A stretch of 64,000 nt of DNA from Actinostola sp. cb2023 (lineage: Eukaryota > Cnidaria > Anthozoa > Actiniaria > Actinostolidae): the NCBI GenBank assembly GCA_033675265.1, contig JAUJYZ010000250.1:186001-250000 (forward strand). The letters run 5' to 3'. Under the pieces are notes generated by a model. That model saw only the letters and a program-made list of their open reading frames with translations. It was not told the DNA's origin and made no database searches. Below are positions 59,970 through 64,000 of this stretch, one piece after another. Made by a program: the position numbers and the translations under genes. The first letter of the stretch is position 1. Each line of letters begins with the position of its first letter.

Positions 59970-60640
59970 TAATATGTATGTATTAATTGCATTTGCCACC
60001 CATAAAAACCGTCATCTTTTTTATCACATACAACCACTGCTCTCTCCATTTTTCCATATGTATGGGTTTAATTGCATTTGCCTATTATTAAAACTAAATT
60101 TCTGTACCCTTTATTTATTTATTTTCCAATTTTTTATTTATCAATTTTTTTATTTTTTTATTATTATTATTATTATTGTTTTTTTAATTTTTTTTTTTTT
60201 CTTCTTCTTCCTATTTTTTTATATATCATATATATATTTTTTATTATTATTATTATTTATTTTTTATTTCTTATTAATATTTTTTATTAATATTTATTTA
60301 TTTGTTATTTAATTTAATTAAAAAAATTGTTTTTACCTTTTAATTTAATTTAATTTTTACTTTCTTCTTCCCTCTTCTCCTTCTTTCAATATGTATGGTT
60401 TGGATTGCATTTGCCGCTCATTAAAATCATCCTTCTTAATCCTCACATACAGCCACTGCTCTCTCTTCCTTTCCATATGTATGGGTTGAATTGCATTTGC
60501 CTACTCTAAAAAAAAAACACATTTCATTTCATTTTTTACTTTCTATCTGTCATCCTTTTAATCTTCACATACAGCCACTGCTCTCTCTTCCTTTCCATAT
60601 GTATGGGTTAAATTGCATTTGCCTTTATAAAAAATCCAGT
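59970..60640. repeat. dispersed repeat block with ATTGCATTTGCC motif
   Basis: TTTCCATATGTATGGGTT(G/T)AATTGCATTTGCC occurs near 60,050, 60,475 and 60,597, with shorter forms near 59,972 and 60,390. CACATACARCCACTGCTCTC precedes several copies. This is a degenerate tandem family embedded in T-rich DNA. Confidence 0.75.
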
Positions 60641-60784
60641 CTCTCTCGATGCAGCGCCACAGAAAACCCATCTGATAGAGTTTTAGTATTTTAGAGTTGC
60701 CTGCGGAGGAGGCTAACCGCTCTCCTGGTTTCTGATTTTTTACAGTAGCTTAATTCAGACAGCAGGGGGTCAATCGCTATTTTG

Positions 60785-60925
60785 ATATTGTGTAAGCTCT
60801 CGTATGCGACCACCCTCATTGTTTTAGTTCGTGGTCGCTTACGAGAGCTCATTCTCGTAAGCGGCCAGTTCTAGTTACGACCACTTTTTCGAATTCCCAA
60901 GGTGGTCGCTTACGCATTTTGACCT
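60785..60925. repeat. short foldback around GTGGTCGCTTACG
   Basis: GTAAGCTCTCGTATGCGACC (near 60,790), GTGGTCGCTTACGAGAGCTC (60,832), CTCGTAAGCGGCC and GGTGGTCGCTTACG (60,901) are alternating inverted copies of one word. It looks like a compressed MITE with internal symmetry. Confidence 0.7.
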
Positions 60926-61264
60926 AATATGTACATATGTACACATGCAATTCTTGGTTGTGAAATACTTGATATATGTACGTAGAATGTATCATTGTGA
61001 AATAAAATAGTTGTATCTACAGTCTGAACTGGTAACACGTCCGTTTTCTTTCGCTCGCTCTCGCTCGATCGCAGTATTTGAGTCAAGCCGAAAGGCCTGT
61101 TATCATTGATTATCATAGCAACCCTTTGGTCAAGCGCACTGGTTGCTAGCGCGGTGGAACTTCGCTTTATAAAAGGACGACAAGAAAAGCTTTACGGACC
61201 TAAAGACGCGTGCAGTGACATTAGGTAAGTCATGTTCTTTGTGCTTATTCTGCCTTTATAAGCT

Positions 61265-62345
61265 AGCTAGTCCGTTCGGACGGTAAGCTATTCCGTTTGA
61301 CATCGATAGCTAGTCCGTTCGGACGGTAAGCTATTCCATTTGACATCAATAGCTAGTCCGTTCGGACGGTAAGCTATTCCGTTTGACATCGATAGCTAGT
61401 CCGTTCGGACGGTAAGCTATTCCGTTTGACATCGATAGCTAGTCCGTTCGACGGTAAGCTATTCCGTTTGACATCGATAGCTAGTCCGTTCGGACGGTAA
61501 GCTATTCCGTTTGACATCGATAGCTAGTCCGTTCGGACCGGTAAGCTATTCCATTTGACATCAATAGCTAGTCCGTTCGGACGGTAAGCTATTCCGTTTG
61601 ACATCGATAGCTAGTCCGTTCGGACGGTAAGCTATTCCGTTTGACATCGATAGCTACAATCGTTTGCAAAATACCTTGACACACTTTGAGAAATTCGGAC
61701 AACTTTTTTGCGCGCACGAATTTGGGTTTCCTCCCCCACTCCCCCTTTCAATGTTGATTGAGAGCGATGTCGATCTACTGCGTCGTGTTCACCACTCAAC
61801 ATTGTAGTGGGGGAAGGGGGGTTGAGAGTTCTAAGAATATTATTTCAGGCGCAGCGTCACATTTCTGAAATATCGGTATAAAAAAGACTATTTGTGTCAA
61901 CTATTTTGCAAACGACTGTAGTCCGTTCGGACGGTAAGCTATTCCGTTTGACATCGATAGCTAGTCCGTTCGGACGGTAAGCTATTCCGTTTGACATCGA
62001 TAGCTAGTCCGTTCGGATCGGACGGTAAGCTATTCCGTTTGACATCGATAGCTAGTCCGTTCGGACGGTAAGCTATTCCGTTTGACATCAATAGCTAGTC
62101 CGTTCGGACGGTAAGCTATTCCGTTTGACATCGATAGCTAGTCCGTTCGGACAGTAAGCTATTCCGTTTGACATCGATAGCTATTCCGTTTGACATCAAT
62201 AGCTAGTCCGTTCGGACGGTAAGCTATTCCGTTTGACATCGATAGCTAGTCCGTTCGGACGGTAAGCTATTCCGTTTGACATCGATAGCTAGTCCGTTTG
62301 GCGATAAGCTATTCCGTTTGACATCGATAGCTAGTCCGTTTGATG
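61265..62345. repeat. 43-bp satellite (AGCTAGTCCGTTCGGACGGT...)
   Basis: About 9 copies at 61265-61656 and 10 at 61919-62345. The unit contains TCCG-TT-CGGA, a short palindrome, then GGTAAGCTATTCCGTTTGAC and ATCGAT. Copies differ by one or two bases (ATCGATAG versus ATCAATAG). A MITE splits the array. Confidence 0.95.
61657..61918. mobile_element. 262-bp TA-targeting MITE inside the satellite
   Basis: The ends are CAATCGTTTGCAAAATA and TATTTTGCAAACGACTG, inverted with one mismatch, flanked by TA on both sides. The satellite unit continues exactly across (AGCTA|GTCCG). TA duplication and size fit a Tc1/mariner-type MITE. A second inner inverted repeat (CCCCCACTCCCCC...GGGGGAAGGGGGG, and CAATGTTGA/TCAACATTG) lies within. 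Confidence 0.9.
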
Positions 62346-62374
62346 TATGTGTAGTTTTGGTGGTGACGGCCGCC

Positions 62375-62672
62375 CATAGGTAGGGGTAGGTAGGAGTGTA
62401 ATAGGTAACTGAGTAGGGGTAGGGGTAGGTAGGAGTGTAATAGGTAACTGAGTGGTGGTAGGGGTAGGGGTAGGTAGGAGTGTAATAGGTAACTGAGTAG
62501 GGGTAAGGGTAGGAGTAGGCAGGAGTGTAATAGGTAACTGAGTAGGGGTAGGTAGGAGTGTAATAGGTAACTGAGTAGGGGTAGGTAGGAGTGTAATAGG
62601 TAACTGAGTAAGGGTAGGGGTAGGTAGGAGTGTAATAGGTAACTGAGTAGGGGTAGGTAGGAGTGTAATGTG
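62375..62672. repeat. minisatellite GTAGGAGTGTAATAGGTAAC
   Basis: About eight copies of GTAGGAGTGTAATAGGTAAC followed by TGAGTAGGGGTAGGGGTAGG in variable number. Minus-strand translation gives a repeated SYLLHSYLPL peptide, which is not a gene. Confidence 0.95.
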
Positions 62673-63210
62673 TAGCTAAACCCTAAAGTTTGCATGATTT
62701 TATCAGTGCGAGTATAAACAGTAAACAACTCAAGTATTTCACATGCATGCATATATATTGCCAAGACAGCACCAGAAACAGAGGGAGTCTCGCGGTAATG
62801 CCCTTGGGATATGTTAATATCACTAAATCTATTCTTAGAAACAACGGAAGTGACGGACGCCAAAGGAAACATATATTTGGTACCAATAGACTCTGTCAGT
62901 GGAGCTAATATATTACAAGTTGTGTATTACGTAACACAGTATGTAGTTTTACAACACTTAAAGTGGTTTGAAATACGATTTGAACAGGATGTTTTTCTTC
63001 ATTTTGAATGTTCTGATAGAGCGCGCGCAGCTCGTGTGATCATGATTTGTAAAACGCGCGGGCAGAATAATTGAAAAGGCGAAAGTGATAAAAATCAGGC
63101 CAAAAATGTCAATTTATACACAACTGATATGATGTGTAAGTTATAGAAAAAGGATAAAAGACGAGATACCACTTTTCTTCACATTTTCGTGTTGCAGGAT
63201 GCAAAACTTT
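62673..63210. other. non-coding spacer
   Basis: Frames at 62690-63074 are short. The only longish one (62811-63074) has no domain. A fragment of host exon cannot be ruled out. Confidence 0.35.
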
Positions 63211-63214
63211 GTTG

Positions 63215-63990
63215 CGCAATAATACCACAAAGCAGCCCAGCCATTGATATTTGCCGCCTTTTTGATGGGTTTCCTGTGGAAGAGCGCTCTTGCGCGCATA
63301 GTATGTAATGTTGAGTAACGTATAATGTTGGACTCCTTGTGCGTCCCGCAGTACATGTGTATATTAGTAGAGATTATAAGCAGCAGACGTTTTCGTCAAC
63401 ACGGACGGCGCGCGCACTGACTAAAATATAATGATGTTCGAAACGAACCTACGACGTGAAAACAGGTGAAGTGCCGTAAGTAAGTAATAGCCTTTATCAT
63501 ATGACCTGTACGGCCCTGCTCGCGCGCTCTTAATAAAACCATTGGGAAAACATCACGTGGTAAGGGCCGGACGTGTTGATGTACCCGGTCCGAAAAAAGC
63601 CGTCCGGCCCTGCTCGATTTTAAAAATTGTATTAAAAAACATAACATAATCCTCCACTTTCCTGCCATTTTTTTCACCATTTTGTTCTTTTTTAATCCAA
63701 AATCCATAGTTTCGGTTGTTATGCAGTGTTTTTCAACAACAAATTATTATTTCACGTAATAGATCATGCAATACGTCACGCGATATAATATATGCGCAGT
63801 AGAATTGCGCAGTCCAAAACTAAGGAATTACCTTTAAAAAATGTATTTGCATACGCGCGTCTTTTTTTGATGGGTTTCCTGTGGTAGAGCGCGCGCGCGA
63901 TATGTTGGGTTCCCTGTGTATAGAAATGTATAATGTTGGGATCCCTGTGTGCGCCCTGCGCGACGCGCCCGCAATGTGTATATTGAAACA
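63215..63990. repeat. two diverged copies of a ~130-bp block
   Basis: TTTTTGATGGGTTTCCTGTG, GAGCGC, ATGTTG and GTGTATATT occur in the same order at 63255-63365 and again at 63866-63985. They are separated by a gene-free region. Both contain CGCGCG tracts and TGTTGG(G/A)(A/C)TCC words. Confidence 0.65.
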
Positions 63991-64000
63991 AGGTGTCATC

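Noticed and set aside
59291..60312. Long Phe/Leu/Ile/Tyr-rich frames resembling multi-span membrane proteins
   Set aside because: They come from T-rich low-complexity DNA and have no conserved residues, and overlapping frames look alike.
62309..62872. Repeated SYLLHSYLPL protein
   Set aside because: Translation of the 62.4-kb minisatellite.

Overview
The window reads as a repeat-dense stretch of a marine invertebrate nuclear genome, most likely a cnidarian or similarly transposon-rich animal. The evidence is a spliced-looking HECT ubiquitin-ligase gene, DIRS-order, Gypsy and Penelope-like retroelements, two Polinton/Maverick-type elements, many foldback elements and MITEs, and long minisatellites. 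Nothing prokaryotic is visible: there are no operons with Shine-Dalgarno sites, no rRNA and no CRISPR array. The host assignment is inference.

Layout. 1-5.2 kb: non-coding, with a 24-bp perfect hairpin, a ~210-bp tandem repeat and a TTACATTA-rich foldback element. 5.2-9.3 kb (minus): a broken Gypsy retrotransposon whose gag-pol lies almost in one frame. 9.3-15.5 kb: a decayed Polinton (element 1) with an integrase fused in frame to a capsid-protein C-terminus, an adenain-like protease, the usual minus-strand accessory genes and a broken packaging ATPase. 15.5-20.2 kb: a 1.3-kb foldback element bounded by TTAA, a TIR-bounded unit carrying two minisatellites, and a palindrome with hammerhead-like cores. 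20.2-25.2 kb (minus): a DIRS-type retrotransposon flanked by 159-bp direct repeats, with a 422-bp MITE in the end of its tyrosine recombinase. 25.7-29.3 kb (minus): seven exon-like blocks of a HECT E3 ligase-like gene with a ubiquitin-interacting motif, apparently damaged.

29.7-51.1 kb (plus): a Ngaro-like tyrosine-recombinase retrotransposon (SGNH hydrolase, Gag, RT-RNase H, recombinase, split direct repeats). Its RNase H codons are interrupted at 33157-48211 by a complete 15,055-bp Polinton-like, virus-like element (element 2). Element 2 has 543-bp terminal inverted repeats, a GGGGC target duplication, protein-primed-type DNA polymerase B, integrase, a probable major capsid protein, a packaging ATPase, a BRO-N/VRR-NUC/zinc-finger protein and a set of small membrane or coiled-coil proteins. 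Nearly every gene has a TATA-like string within about 20 bases of its ATG, and the TIRs end at the promoters of the two outermost genes. This is the most interesting part of the window.

51.1-64 kb: nested palindromes, a Penelope-like element broken by a 1,050-bp Mutator-like insertion that carries a helicase fragment, a ~70-bp minisatellite, GC-skewed and T-rich low-complexity tracts, a 43-bp satellite interrupted by a TA-targeting MITE, and further minisatellites.

Most frame breaks in elements that otherwise look young fall in short homopolymer runs. Part of the apparent decay may therefore be consensus error in a long-read assembly. No computation or database search was run; family calls rest on motifs read by eye.
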